From Candidatus Scalindua sp. (GTDB lineage: Bacteria; Planctomycetota; Brocadiia; Brocadiales; Scalinduaceae): a DNA stretch of 64,000 nt. Where the stretch lies: positions 239,460-303,459 of the forward strand of contig JALDRB010000006.1 of the NCBI GenBank assembly GCA_031316155.1, read 5' to 3'. Positions 19,811-28,660 of this stretch are shown here, piece by piece. Within the stretch, counting starts at the first letter, position 1; each line of letters opens with the position of its first letter. The notes below the pieces were generated by a model, which worked only from the letters and a program-made list of their open reading frames with translations, was not told the origin of the DNA and made no database searches. The position numbers and the translations under genes were made by a program.

Positions 19811-20406
19811 TGATGCTGTTTGGTATCCAGGGATGTATACACTTTCCAGAAAAACAACAAGATGAACAGCTTTTTGTGGAGGTGAAACCTCCTTTAAATA
19901 TGGAATCCAACAAAGATGCTGACGTTGCATCCGAACAGGATCATGCTGAGGTCTTAAATATGTTTCCTCAGTTTGCAAAAAAATGGGAGGGAAGACAGAA
20001 ACTTGCAAAAGCGAGGGTTCTTATGTTAAATGGATACCATAAATCTTCGCTGAAGAACAATAAAGATGTGTTGGAATCGTTTCCTCATATCCTGGGGGAT
20101 CAGGCACTTTTTCAAATGGGATTAAATTATGCTCATCCCGGGAATCCAAAAAATAACTACAAGAGATCCAAGGACTGTTTTCAGAGGATTTTAAAGGAAT
20201 ATCCCGAAAGTGATATAAGAGATCAGGCTGCTATATGGGTTTTATTTCTTCAGGAAATTATGAGCAAGAATAAGGAGATTATGGACAAGAATAGAAGAAT
20301 TAACAATTTACAAATTCAAGTAGAAGAATTACAATACCAAATTGAGAGTTTAAAGAAAATAGATCTCGGAATCGAAGAGAAGAAACGAGAATCTTTGCTG
20401 AAATGA
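19750..20406 (+). CDS. Lipoprotein between kinase and regulator (QseG-like position)
   Basis: A 218-residue lipoprotein with a signal sequence and lipobox LFGIQGC (Cys29). The middle region resembles the TPR/YfiO-like arrangement of tol-pal-type accessory proteins (DQALFQMGLNYAHPGN, then CFQRILKEYP). The C-terminus is a coiled coil at about 175-215. The ATG lies within the kinase 3' end after a GGGGGAAAG site. In enterobacteria QseG is an outer-membrane lipoprotein controlling the QseE kinase; the same role here is inferred only from gene order. Confidence 0.8.
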   Translation: MGSKQTGERKYLFLYITCIVMMLFGIQGCIHFPEKQQDEQLFVEVKPPLNMESNKDADVASEQDHAEVLNMFPQFAKKWEGRQKLAKARVLMLNGYHKSSLKNNKDVLESFPHILGDQALFQMGLNYAHPGNPKNNYKRSKDCFQRILKEYPESDIRDQAAIWVLFLQEIMSKNKEIMDKNRRINNLQIQVEELQYQIESLKKIDLGIEEKKRESLLK

Positions 20407-20422
20407 ATGAAGGAAAAAGGAA

Positions 20423-21778
20423 ATGAATAAAATTATGGTTGTAGATGATGATCAGAATGTACTGAAAGTCATAAAGATGAGGCTAGAGGCCAACCATTAT
20501 CAAGTAGCAACAGCTTTTCAGGCTGCAAAGGCAGTCAAGATAGCACAGGATAGGATGTTTGATTTGGCGCTTGTAGATCTAAAGCTTCGTGGGGAAAACG
20601 GTATTGAACTTATGGAAAACCTCCACCAGATAAATCCTGAAATGCCTATTATAATTCTTACTTCCTATGGGACTATTGAAACTGCAGTAGAGGCTATGAA
20701 AAAAGGAGCTTACAGCTATGTAACCAAACCTTTTAATTACAAGGAACTTTTGCAGCAGATAAAAAATGGCTTGGAGAGCAGTTCCCTGTCAAAAGTGACA
20801 GATCAGCCGTGTAATATGGTGAAAGAGAGTCAAGGTTTTGAAAATATTGTGGGTGCTTCAGAAAAAATGAAAAAAATGCTGGAACAAGTTGTTCAGGCTG
20901 CAAAAACCGACTCTAATGTCCATATTTATGGAGAAAGTGGTACAGGAAAAGAGTTAATAGCCAGGTGTTTACATGAGACAAGCCCGAGAAAAGAGAACCC
21001 TTTTGTTGCTATCAATTGTGCTGCTATTCCAGAAACGCTTTTGGAAAGTGAGTTATTTGGTTATGAGAAAGGAGCATTCACAGGAGCAAAACAGAGTAAA
21101 AAAGGTATTTTTGCTCAGGCGCATACAGGCACCTTATTTTTAGACGAAATATCTGAAATGCCGTTGACTATGCAGGTCAAACTGCTTCGTGTATTAGAGG
21201 AAACGGTGTTTTATCCTTTAGGGGGAGAAAAAACCATTCAAGTTGACGTCAGGATAGTTGTGGCTTCTAATAAAGATTTAAAGAAAGAAGTTGAAAATGG
21301 AACTTTCAGAGAAGATCTGTTTTATCGGGTTCATGTTATTAATATTAAACTTCCTCCTCTTAGGGAAAGGAAAGAGGATATCCCTCTTTTGGCGGGCCAT
21401 TTCCTGCAAAAATACACAAAGAAAATGAATAAAACAATTAAAGATTTCTCGCCATCTGCGCTGCAAAAAATGATGCTCCATCATTGGCCTGGTAATGTAA
21501 GGGAACTGGAAAACACCGTTGAATATGCTGTTGTCATGGCTGTGCAAGATGTCATAAATGAAGACTTAATCCTTTCTTCAGAAGAAGAAGTAAACGAAGG
21601 CTTAAAATGTCTAAAGTCTGCAAAAGAGGATTTCGAAAAAGACTATCTTGTCCAGCTTATTGGACTTACCAAGGGCAATGTCAGTCATGCAGCAAAGCTG
21701 GCAGGAAAATACAGGGCAGATTTGTATGAACTTCTGAAAAAATATGATCTGAAACCTATTGATTATAGGAAAAAGTGA
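20423..21778 (+). CDS. Sigma-54-dependent response regulator (GlrR/QseF-like)
   Basis: A 451-residue NtrC-family activator. The receiver domain has VDDD and phospho-acceptor Asp52; the AAA+ domain has Walker A GESGTGKE (about 170) and the sigma-54 contact loop GAFTGA (217-222). A Fis-type helix-turn-helix closes the protein. All activator hallmarks are intact, so it should open sigma-54 promoters upon phosphorylation by the adjacent kinase. The spacing of 16 bases from the lipoprotein gene suggests one operon. Target promoters were not identified. Confidence 0.93.
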   Translation: MNKIMVVDDDQNVLKVIKMRLEANHYQVATAFQAAKAVKIAQDRMFDLALVDLKLRGENGIELMENLHQINPEMPIIILTSYGTIETAVEAMKKGAYSYVTKPFNYKELLQQIKNGLESSSLSKVTDQPCNMVKESQGFENIVGASEKMKKMLEQVVQAAKTDSNVHIYGESGTGKELIARCLHETSPRKENPFVAINCAAIPETLLESELFGYEKGAFTGAKQSKKGIFAQAHTGTLFLDEISEMPLTMQVKLLRVLEETVFYPLGGEKTIQVDVRIVVASNKDLKKEVENGTFREDLFYRVHVINIKLPPLRERKEDIPLLAGHFLQKYTKKMNKTIKDFSPSALQKMMLHHWPGNVRELENTVEYAVVMAVQDVINEDLILSSEEEVNEGLKCLKSAKEDFEKDYLVQLIGLTKGNVSHAAKLAGKYRADLYELLKKYDLKPIDYRKK

Positions 21779-22168
21779 AGGCGATACCATACAATCTCAG
21801 GTGTATTATTTATTTTCTGTTTGTAAACATGTCCCAACCTGAATAAGGGCAACCTTCTATATGAAATTACTTACTGATAAAATCAGAAAAGTTATTAATA
21901 TCTAAGCACATCAATCGAGTTTTGCTCCTCTCTCCTGTAGGATAATCCCTTCAATAATACGCTCTATTTATGAGGTAGTGATTATTGTAACTCTCATGAA
22001 AATAAGCAGATAGCTAGACAATCTTATTTTGGCATATCATTAGCTCTTCTACGTATTCGAAATGAGAAGAGAATTTCAGATAGAGTTTGAAAGGGGGGCT
22101 GTCTTAGAGGTGAGAAAAAGTGTGAACAATCGCTATTTTTAAGAAGCATAAATCAGGAGGTCAGTGCA
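21779..22168. other. 390-base gap without a recognisable gene
   Basis: I see no conserved open frame, riboswitch or terminator. A good AGGAGG site at the right edge serves the small ORF at 22169. Confidence 0.6.
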
Positions 22169-22435
22169 ATGAAAAGAAGCAGATTAAAGAGGTTTATTTC
22201 AATCATAAATAGTATCAGTTGTATAGTGGTTTTTGGAATGTCAACAATGACTCTTGTTTCTCCAGGTTTTTTTACCTATGAGGAAAGTCATTCTAGTTTA
22301 GAAAAAGAGACTATTGTATCGGAAGCGGAATCAGAGTCCTTTTTAAAGAGTGAAACGGTATACAGTGAGAAACTTCAGCTTGAGCTTGAGGCTGTAGAAG
22401 AAAAACTTAACCAAAAGCTAGAAGAGAAGTCTTAG
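22169..22435 (+). CDS. Small membrane-anchored acidic protein
   Basis: An 88-residue protein with a basic N-terminus (KRSRLKR), a hydrophobic segment at about 12-34 and a Glu/Ser-rich helical tail. No family is recognised. The start is convincing because of the AGGAGG site seven to eight bases upstream. The hydrophobic segment could be a signal anchor. Confidence 0.55.
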   Translation: MKRSRLKRFISIINSISCIVVFGMSTMTLVSPGFFTYEESHSSLEKETIVSEAESESFLKSETVYSEKLQLELEAVEEKLNQKLEEKS

Positions 22436-22534
22436 TCCTGAAGCAGGTGAAAATGAGAGGAACCCCGGATCTGGTAACGATGTTGAATATGAGAGGGGGT
22501 TTATTGCTAATAATTATAGGAGTTTGAAGGTTCT

Positions 22535-22561
22535 ACAGGGCGGGATAAAGTCCCGCCCTGT
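22535..22561 (+). terminator. G/C-rich hairpin, probable terminator
   Basis: ACAGGGCGGGA, five bases, then the exact complement TCCCGCCCTGT. It lies 100 bases after the small ORF at 22169-22435. The following tail is only modestly T-rich, so termination efficiency is uncertain. Confidence 0.5.
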
Positions 22562-22631
22562 ATTCATTCATAAATGATCGGTTCTTTTTTAATTTCTGAT
22601 TCCATCTAAATGGATAACAAAACATATTATT

Positions 22632-23009
22632 ATGTTTTATGATTCTAAGGGGCTAGAGAGACGTTTTGATAGAAGGCTGGAAATTTCTTTACCGATATTG
22701 CTATCCGGCCTTATTGTAAATTCAAAGAACATAAGTTCAGCCGGAGTCTATTTTGAAGCAGTAATAGATAACAGTAAACGTTATTATGCGGGAAAGAGTG
22801 TAGATTTTGAAATAGTTGCAAAAACAACGACACACTTGCTCCCCTCCAGAAAGATACGGCTCGGAGGAAATGGGACAATTATGAGAAAAACTCTCATAAA
22901 AAGTAACCAGCACAATAAGGTTTGGGGTATAGCTTTGAGATTTAATGAAAAACTTGAGATTATTTATGAGGATACTGATTTTTCTGATTGGCAGTTAGAG
23001 GTTTTTTAG
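22632..23009 (+). CDS. PilZ-domain-like protein
   Basis: A 125-residue soluble protein. The start RRFDRRLEISLPI resembles the RxxxR entry of PilZ domains. NISSAGVYFE matches the (D/N)xSxxG motif, and GGNGTIMRK and GIALRF fit later strands. PilZ proteins bind cyclic di-GMP, which pairs with the diguanylate cyclase at 25979-26941. Divergent length and the unusual Lys-rich loop leave some doubt. Confidence 0.65.
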   Translation: MFYDSKGLERRFDRRLEISLPILLSGLIVNSKNISSAGVYFEAVIDNSKRYYAGKSVDFEIVAKTTTHLLPSRKIRLGGNGTIMRKTLIKSNQHNKVWGIALRFNEKLEIIYEDTDFSDWQLEVF

Positions 23010-23328
23010 GGGTTTTCCCGAAAGAGATACATCTGGATCTCTGCTCAATTAAACGGTAAAATCTCAGTAACTATTCATGCCGTTCACTCCTTTTTTACAA
23101 TAGACAGTTAGGGAAGACATTTCTCTTTAGCCTTGACATTAAAGATGATATAATTGACATTTTACCGCGCATTTGTTAGATTATTTAGTATTATTAAGAG
23201 AGAGAATTTATAATTATTTTGTCAGGTAGTAGGCGGTTGGGTATAAAAATCCTAAGACCAGATAGTTTCAAATTGGAGCATTTGATCATGAGTGCCTGTA
23301 GCACAGTTTTTTTGAATGTAGGTTGTTT
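23010..23328. other. Gap with a candidate promoter
   Basis: No gene is supported. The only recognisable element is a TTGACA/TAGATT promoter-like pair at 23154-23182. Confidence 0.5.
23154..23182 (+). promoter_or_regulatory. Promoter-like sequence upstream of the TPR gene
   Basis: TTGACA, a 17-base spacer, then TAGATT, placing a start site about 140 bases before the TPR protein. The same -10 style (TAGAyT) recurs at 27444-27472. Confidence 0.35.
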
Positions 23329-24507
23329 ATGAAAAAATATTTGTTACTCCAGTTAATATGTATGGCTTTTTTGATGATTTCTTATGAAGCGGTTTCTTAC
23401 GGTTCAGGCAAGTTTTCTGATCTCTATAATCAGGCCATTGAGTATTATAAACAGGGGAAATACGATCAGGCGGGAAAGAAATTTGAAGAGGCATTAGAGC
23501 TGAAACCAAATGATACTTATGCTCTGTATGGCCTTGGAAATACGTATTATTGCAAGGCAAAATATGACGAAGCTATTAAAGTCTATACCAAGGCCATCAA
23601 CATGGACCCTGACTATGCTAAGGTTCACTACTCGTTATCACTGGCCTATAGTAAAATGGGTATGACGCGTGAGGCCGAGAAGGAGAAAAAGATTTTCAGG
23701 AAGATATCACAAGGAGAAAAAGTCTCTAAAAAGTCTTCGTCTCCGGTGAGTCCAACTTATGAAGGAGGGGAAAAGAGCGAGCATGGCGGCAAGACGGAAC
23801 GGGAGGAATCGGCGTTCGGACTTACAACGAAGAAAAGTTCTGCAAAAGAGCATTCAGGTTTCGGGATGACTGAGCAGTTGGCTTCTACGGATAGTAGCCA
23901 CGTCGAAGCAGATAAAAAAACACAAGTTAGTGAAGAAAAACATGCATTTAGTTCAAAAGCCAGCCGCGTTGGAACGGGCAGAGATGGACGCTCTGCTGAA
24001 AAGGCACAAGTTGGTGAAGAAAAACATGCATTTAGTTCAAAAGCCGGCCACATTGAAGCTGAGAAGCTTGGTCATTCAACAGGGCAAGTCCGGGTTGATG
24101 AACATGGGAGTTCTCAGCGTGGCGAACAGGCGGCATCTCGCGGAACAGAAGATGATAATACTTTCAAAGTAAAACACGACGATGTACGGGCTGTTCAGAG
24201 TGTAAGGCCTTCCTCTCGTGGTGCAAGAAAAAGCCTCGAGACCAGCAATACCGTATTTAAAGGATATACGAAAGAGGATGCATCTGAGGGGAAATCCAAC
24301 CTGTTTGCCAAAAAATACGGAAAATCTTACGGCGTTAATATAAGACCAACTGCTTATATAAGGGACAGATGGGCTGGATCAGGAATAAATAAAATTTTTA
24401 TTTGTACTGTTGGTTATATTTTTGTGACTCAAATGTGGCTTAGTGTCATAGCACTATTTGGTTTTATTGTGTGGAGAATCAGGAAGAAAAACCATTTAGC
24501 CGGATAA
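23329..24507 (+). CDS. Exported TPR protein with repetitive linker and C-terminal membrane helix
   Basis: About 392 residues. An N-terminal signal peptide (about 1-26) is followed by three TPR units (about 30-125; AIEYYKQGKYDQAGKKFEEA is the first). A Ser/Lys/Glu-rich linker follows, with the decapeptide EEKHAFSSKA occurring twice 27 residues apart, then one transmembrane helix (about 360-382) and a basic tail. An in-frame TTG two codons upstream is less likely than ATG 23329. TPR arrays mediate protein-protein contact; the partner is unknown. No homologue is recognised for the linker. Confidence 0.75.
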   Translation: MKKYLLLQLICMAFLMISYEAVSYGSGKFSDLYNQAIEYYKQGKYDQAGKKFEEALELKPNDTYALYGLGNTYYCKAKYDEAIKVYTKAINMDPDYAKVHYSLSLAYSKMGMTREAEKEKKIFRKISQGEKVSKKSSSPVSPTYEGGEKSEHGGKTEREESAFGLTTKKSSAKEHSGFGMTEQLASTDSSHVEADKKTQVSEEKHAFSSKASRVGTGRDGRSAEKAQVGEEKHAFSSKAGHIEAEKLGHSTGQVRVDEHGSSQRGEQAASRGTEDDNTFKVKHDDVRAVQSVRPSSRGARKSLETSNTVFKGYTKEDASEGKSNLFAKKYGKSYGVNIRPTAYIRDRWAGSGINKIFICTVGYIFVTQMWLSVIALFGFIVWRIRKKNHLAG

Positions 24508-24886
24508 TTTTTTGTTTCAATATCACCTCACCACAAAGAGACAATTCTCAAGGTTGCCTGCTATTTTACCAGACAAAAGATTAAGTAACGTGCTGATAAT
24601 CTTATTTTCTTATTCATTAAAGTTCGTTTAGTGCGTAAACAAACAAGAAAATTAGAGTCACAAGTTGGCAGCTCATTTTTATTTTGCCATTACAGCTACA
24701 GAAAAAACCTTTTTTATTTCAATTGTTTGTGATAGCGTAATTTGTTTTTTTCAAGAAATAAAGGGGAAAAATGGCAATATTACCAATGGAATACTGTTTA
24801 GCTCTTTTTTCAATACTGGGAATAATACCGGGATTCTGAAGGGAACGTGAAAAAGATGTTACCGTGATGAAAGGTAAATCATTAGA
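24508..24886. other. Gap upstream of cobT; nothing recognised
   Basis: I searched this 379-base stretch for a cobalamin riboswitch because cobT follows, but found no B12-box-like sequence on either strand. A 61-codon frame inside (24665-24850) has no ribosome site or recognisable content. Confidence 0.6.
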
Positions 24887-25960
24887 ATGAAACTATTAAA
24901 TCAAACAATTCAGAATATCGAAGAGATCTCAATAGACCCTGACGGTAAAATACGGGAAAGGCTTGAAAATCTCGCGATTCCTAAAGGCAGTCTTGGCAGA
25001 TTAGAGGAATTTGCAACTATTTATGCCTCAATAAAAAATGAGACCTCTCCAAAGATTAAGCATAAGGCTGTCTTTACCATGGCAGGTGATCATGGGATAT
25101 CGAATGAAGGTGTAAGTGTTTTTCCTCAAGCAGTGACAGGGCAAATGGTAAGAAATTTTCTTAATGGTGATGCGACAATAAACCTATTCGCCCGGCATGT
25201 CGGGGCAAGGGTTATTGTTGTTGATTGCGGTGTAAATGCAGATTTTGAACCTGCTGAAGGTTTGAGAATTAAAAAAGTTGATTACGGTACAGCTAACATG
25301 GTTGATGGTCCTGCAATGTCTTATAAACAGGCGGTAGATTCTCTTGAAGCAGGGATAGAAGTTCTGCTGGATGAAATCTCTGCAGGTTTAGATATTGTTG
25401 CAACTGGCGATATGGGCATTGCGAATACAACACCGAGTAGCGCAATAATTGCGTGTTTAACTGGAATGGAAGTAAGCAGGGTAACAGGGAGGGGAACCGG
25501 CTTAGACAGTTGTGGATGGGAAAAGAAAGTCCGTGTTATTGAAAAGGCTTTGAATGTGAATAAGCCCGATCCTTTAAAGCCAGTTGATGTGCTTGCCAAG
25601 GTAGGAGGTTTTGAAATAGGTGCCATTGCTGGCCTTTGTTTGGCGGCAGCTAGCAAGAGAATACCAGTATTGATTGACGGATTTGTATCTACTGCTGCCG
25701 CATTAATTGCTTCTGCTATAGAACCTAAAGTAAACGGTTATCTCATTGCTTCTCATATATCGGCTGAGAACGGACACCTTATTGCTCTGGAAAAATTGGG
25801 AAAGAGGGCTATATTTGATCTTAATTTAAGACTTGGTGAGGGGACAGGCGCGGTTCTTGGATTAAGTTTGGTTGAGGCTGGTGTTAAAATTCTCACGCAA
25901 ACAGCAACATTTTCCGAAGCTTCTGTTTCGAGACCGGATTACAAAAAATTTGGAGAATAA
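24887..25960 (+). CDS. cobT: Nicotinate-nucleotide:dimethylbenzimidazole phosphoribosyltransferase
   Basis: Makes alpha-ribazole phosphate, activating the lower ligand of cobalamin. The 357-residue protein shows PKGSLGRLEE near residue 35, MAGDHGIS near 65, TGDMGIANTT near 175 and the catalytic Glu in LRLGEGTGA near 316. The length is standard. It supports the cobalamin salvage theme of the window although it is far from the cbi and btu genes and has no visible riboswitch. Confidence 0.97.
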   Translation: MKLLNQTIQNIEEISIDPDGKIRERLENLAIPKGSLGRLEEFATIYASIKNETSPKIKHKAVFTMAGDHGISNEGVSVFPQAVTGQMVRNFLNGDATINLFARHVGARVIVVDCGVNADFEPAEGLRIKKVDYGTANMVDGPAMSYKQAVDSLEAGIEVLLDEISAGLDIVATGDMGIANTTPSSAIIACLTGMEVSRVTGRGTGLDSCGWEKKVRVIEKALNVNKPDPLKPVDVLAKVGGFEIGAIAGLCLAAASKRIPVLIDGFVSTAAALIASAIEPKVNGYLIASHISAENGHLIALEKLGKRAIFDLNLRLGEGTGAVLGLSLVEAGVKILTQTATFSEASVSRPDYKKFGE

Positions 25961-25978
25961 AGTTAGGTTAAAATTTAC

Positions 25979-26941
25979 ATGGATAACGACACAAAGAACA
26001 ACAATAATTCAATAATCAATGAAGATGCCAGTTCTGAAAGATCCAGAATTATGGTTATTGATGACGAAGAGAGCTTTCTGAAGGTACTACAAGGTGTTTT
26101 AGAGGTGAATGGCTACTGGGTAACCACTTGTACCAATGCACACGATGCAATAGATGAGTTAAGGAAAGATGTTTACGATCTGGTTATCACAGACTTGAAA
26201 ATGCCTGGTATGTCAGGAGTTGACTTTGTTCAAAAGGCGAAAAAGATTTCTCCCAACTCTTATCTGGTAGTTATGACAGGTTTTCCATCTGTGGAAACAG
26301 CGGTAAAATGTATGAAACTTGGAGCAACTGATTATTTAGTAAAACCTTTCGATATGGAATATTTTCAGATTATCGTTGAAAGGACTCTGTATAAGAGAGT
26401 ACTTGAAAAGCGTGCGGCTGAAAGAGATTATTATGAACATATTTCACGTGTTGATGGACTTACAGGTTTATATAATCACCGGTTTTTTCATAAACTATTA
26501 GACAGTGAAATATCAAGAGCGGACAGATATAAGCATAATTTTTCTTTATTAATGATTGATATTGATGATTTCAAAAAGATCAACGATCGATTTGGCCATC
26601 AAGCCGGAGATAAGGTACTGAAAGAAATTGCTTCATTATTTAAATCTCTTGTCAGAAAGATAGACCGACTCGTACGGTATGGAGGAGAAGAGTTCGCCAT
26701 AATATTGTCAGAAACAGCAAAGGAACACGGACGTATATTCGGAAACAGGATTGTTGAAAGTGTAGCTTCCTTTATCTTCCAGGGGCTGCCTGAAGGTGAA
26801 AAAATAACCATAAGTGCCGGTATAGCAGGCTACCCTGATGATGCACATACCCAGGAGGATTTAATCCGAAAGGCAGACGTTGCCCTCTATAAGGCGAAGA
26901 GTGCAGGGAAAAATATCCTGTGTGTGTATAAGGAGGATTGA
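25979..26941 (+). CDS. Response regulator with diguanylate cyclase (GGDEF) output
   Basis: A 320-residue PleD/WspR-like protein. The receiver domain has phospho-acceptor Asp72 in VITDLKMPG. The GGDEF domain from about 155 contains DIDDFKKIND and an active-site GGEEF at 235-239. The product-inhibition site RxxD (R226-D229) lies exactly five residues before GGEEF, so feedback inhibition by cyclic di-GMP is expected. The cognate kinase is not adjacent. It starts 18 bases after cobT. Confidence 0.95.
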   Translation: MDNDTKNNNNSIINEDASSERSRIMVIDDEESFLKVLQGVLEVNGYWVTTCTNAHDAIDELRKDVYDLVITDLKMPGMSGVDFVQKAKKISPNSYLVVMTGFPSVETAVKCMKLGATDYLVKPFDMEYFQIIVERTLYKRVLEKRAAERDYYEHISRVDGLTGLYNHRFFHKLLDSEISRADRYKHNFSLLMIDIDDFKKINDRFGHQAGDKVLKEIASLFKSLVRKIDRLVRYGGEEFAIILSETAKEHGRIFGNRIVESVASFIFQGLPEGEKITISAGIAGYPDDAHTQEDLIRKADVALYKAKSAGKNILCVYKED

Positions 26942-26973
26942 CGAATTGCGTAGCGGTTAGGATTGAAAAGAGT

Positions 26974-27393
26974 ATGAAACCTGTTAAATCTGAATCAAAC
27001 GGATTAAATATTGTGAAGACGACAAAAGAGTGTCAGAGCAAACAGTTTAATTCTAAAAAAGTTCCTAGGTGGCTAATCAGATATGAAAAATTGTTCAAAA
27101 TTGTATTCAAGATCTCAATCTTGTATTTGATCATAAATATGGTTATCTCAAGTTTTTCTCTAAATTTATGGATTGTGATTGGTTCGATAATATTCTTCGT
27201 ATTAAATAAGGTCAATCTTTTAACTGTTGAAATATGTAAAGGATTCTTTTCGGGGGTTATTAATGAAAGAGCGAATTTTGACAATAATCCGACGATGTTT
27301 CGCCTGGGTATTGCTGTCCGAATATTTCAAATAATTCTCTACCCCTCACTGCTCTTTTATTTTATTTCCAAGGTAAACGTTTTTATACGATAG
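26974..27393 (+). CDS. Small hypothetical membrane protein
   Basis: About 139 residues from ATG 26974; the frame is open a further 12 codons to a TTG. Two to three hydrophobic segments (about 50-90 and 115-138) suggest an inner-membrane protein. No family is recognised. It follows the diguanylate cyclase gene closely and may be co-transcribed. Confidence 0.5.
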   Translation: MKPVKSESNGLNIVKTTKECQSKQFNSKKVPRWLIRYEKLFKIVFKISILYLIINMVISSFSLNLWIVIGSIIFFVLNKVNLLTVEICKGFFSGVINERANFDNNPTMFRLGIAVRIFQIILYPSLLFYFISKVNVFIR

Positions 27394-27443
27394 AGAACAA
27401 GAGTCAGTTTGAGACAGGTTTGCTGTAACATTTCAAATGGCGC

Positions 27444-27472
27444 TTGACAATAAATTCTATTTTTACTAGACT
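27444..27472 (+). promoter_or_regulatory. Promoter-like sequence for the small-basic-protein operon
   Basis: TTGACA, a 17-base spacer, then TAGACT, about 145 bases before ATG 27616. It is the best promoter match in this gap. Confidence 0.4.
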
Positions 27473-27615
27473 TCATACTTATCGTTTCGTGTGTGGTTTT
27501 TCCGTTTTACGTAGTGCGTTTCGAGTAGGAAACAACGCAATTTAATGGTAACTAAAGTTAAAAAACTTTTTCATACCAGCGTAAGACGCCAAAGTTATTG
27601 TTTCAAGGGTTTTAT

Positions 27616-28413
27616 ATGTCTAAGAAGGATAAGGACTCTAAAGAATTTTTTGAGGTCTTTAGAAATCCGAAAGATCAAAAAGAGATAAAGTTTAAGAGCG
27701 GAGTATTTGGAGGAGATCAAAAGAATCCAAGCGTTATTCCTTCCCTTATACCAAAAAAGAGTAAGGTAAGTGAAGAGAAGGTAAGTGTAGATAATGAAAA
27801 TATAGCTGATGAAAAAGAAAAGGAGCAGTTACACTGGATTAAGGATACAAAGAGTAGTGAAACTTTAAAGTCGCGCGCTCAAAAGTATAGAAAATTGCTC
27901 TTGAATGAGCTTACGCTGAAGCATGAAACATTAATTCTTTGTGCATTGGGAGCTGTTTTTTTATCATTAGCGTGTTTTTTCACTGGTTATAAGGTTGGTT
28001 ACAATAAGGCGCTTAATCCTGAAATATTTCAGGAATCATACAAAGACTCTAAGCTTGGTGGAAGAGTAAAGGCTATATCCCCGGGTAGAGAACTGAATGC
28101 AGTAGATTTGACAGTAGCTCCTTCTACTGATGAAAAGGAGGGAGATCAAAATGTAAAGTGGACCTTGCAAATTATATCCTACAGCAACACAAAAGGCAAT
28201 AAAAAGAAAGCTACTAATTTGGCGAGGGCCGTAAAAAATATGACTCGTTACCCTACATTTGTGGCTAAAAGGGGTAAAGAACTTGTTGTTTGTGTAGGTA
28301 AGTTTGATTCAAGAAATAGTGATGAGATGAAAAAATATTTAGCCGAAATAAGCAATTTAGAATATGAGGGTAAGAAACAATTTTCAACCAGTTATCCAAT
28401 TCAGATAAAATAG
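27616..28413 (+). CDS. Bitopic membrane protein with SPOR-like C-terminal domain
   Basis: 265 residues from ATG 27616, which has an AAGGG site six bases upstream; six upstream in-frame codons are unlikely to be used. A long charged cytoplasmic part is followed by one helix (about 107-127) and an exported domain. That domain contains WTLQIISYSN and ELVVCVGKFDS, which resembles the fold of peptidoglycan-binding SPOR domains (an Ile-x-tyr start and a Val-cys-val-Gly-x-phe strand). The assignment is tentative. The PVC small basic protein gene follows after 13 bases. Confidence 0.6.
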   Translation: MSKKDKDSKEFFEVFRNPKDQKEIKFKSGVFGGDQKNPSVIPSLIPKKSKVSEEKVSVDNENIADEKEKEQLHWIKDTKSSETLKSRAQKYRKLLLNELTLKHETLILCALGAVFLSLACFFTGYKVGYNKALNPEIFQESYKDSKLGGRVKAISPGRELNAVDLTVAPSTDEKEGDQNVKWTLQIISYSNTKGNKKKATNLARAVKNMTRYPTFVAKRGKELVVCVGKFDSRNSDEMKKYLAEISNLEYEGKKQFSTSYPIQIK

Positions 28414-28426
28414 GGAGGTTAACAAG

Positions 28427-28660
28427 ATGAGCATTGATAAGAGCCTTGCAAATAAAGGTAAATTGACAAGGCATAGAAGTGTACTAACAAGGTCAGAACG
28501 CGTCAAAATTTTAACGAATGAAGGATCTTGGCAAGAAGGGAGATCCGTATTTGGTTTACCAAAAGTAAAAACTATTAAGATACGAAAGAAAGGGAAGTCT
28601 GTAAAGGAAAAGAGTGAAGAGTCTCCTGCTGATAAAGAGAAAAAGGAAAAGAAACCGTAA
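28427..28660 (+). CDS. PVC-superphylum small basic protein
   Basis: A 77-residue, Lys/Arg-rich protein with a strong GGAGG site. The start MSIDKSL and the core HRSVLTRSERVKIL, followed by SVFGLPKVK, match the TIGR04137-type family described as a PVC signature protein and proposed to associate with nucleic acid or ribosomes. The Lys/Glu tail is lineage specific. The stop overlaps the next start by one base, so translation is probably coupled to the aminotransferase gene. This is the strongest taxonomic marker in the window. Confidence 0.85.
   Translation: MSIDKSLANKGKLTRHRSVLTRSERVKILTNEGSWQEGRSVFGLPKVKTIKIRKKGKSVKEKSEESPADKEKKEKKP

Noticed and set aside
22020..22060. Sigma-54-like promoter (TGGCAT then TAGCT) near the GlrR-like gene
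   Set aside because: Both key elements deviate from TGGCAC-N5-TTGCA, so the match is no better than chance.
24665..24850. 61-codon open frame before cobT
   Set aside because: No ribosome site, no recognisable domain, and the composition looks like random A/T-rich sequence.
24508..24886. Possible cobalamin riboswitch in front of cobT
   Set aside because: No B12-box-like sequence, GCCACT or GGGAAGGC block was found on either strand, unlike the three clear aptamers elsewhere.
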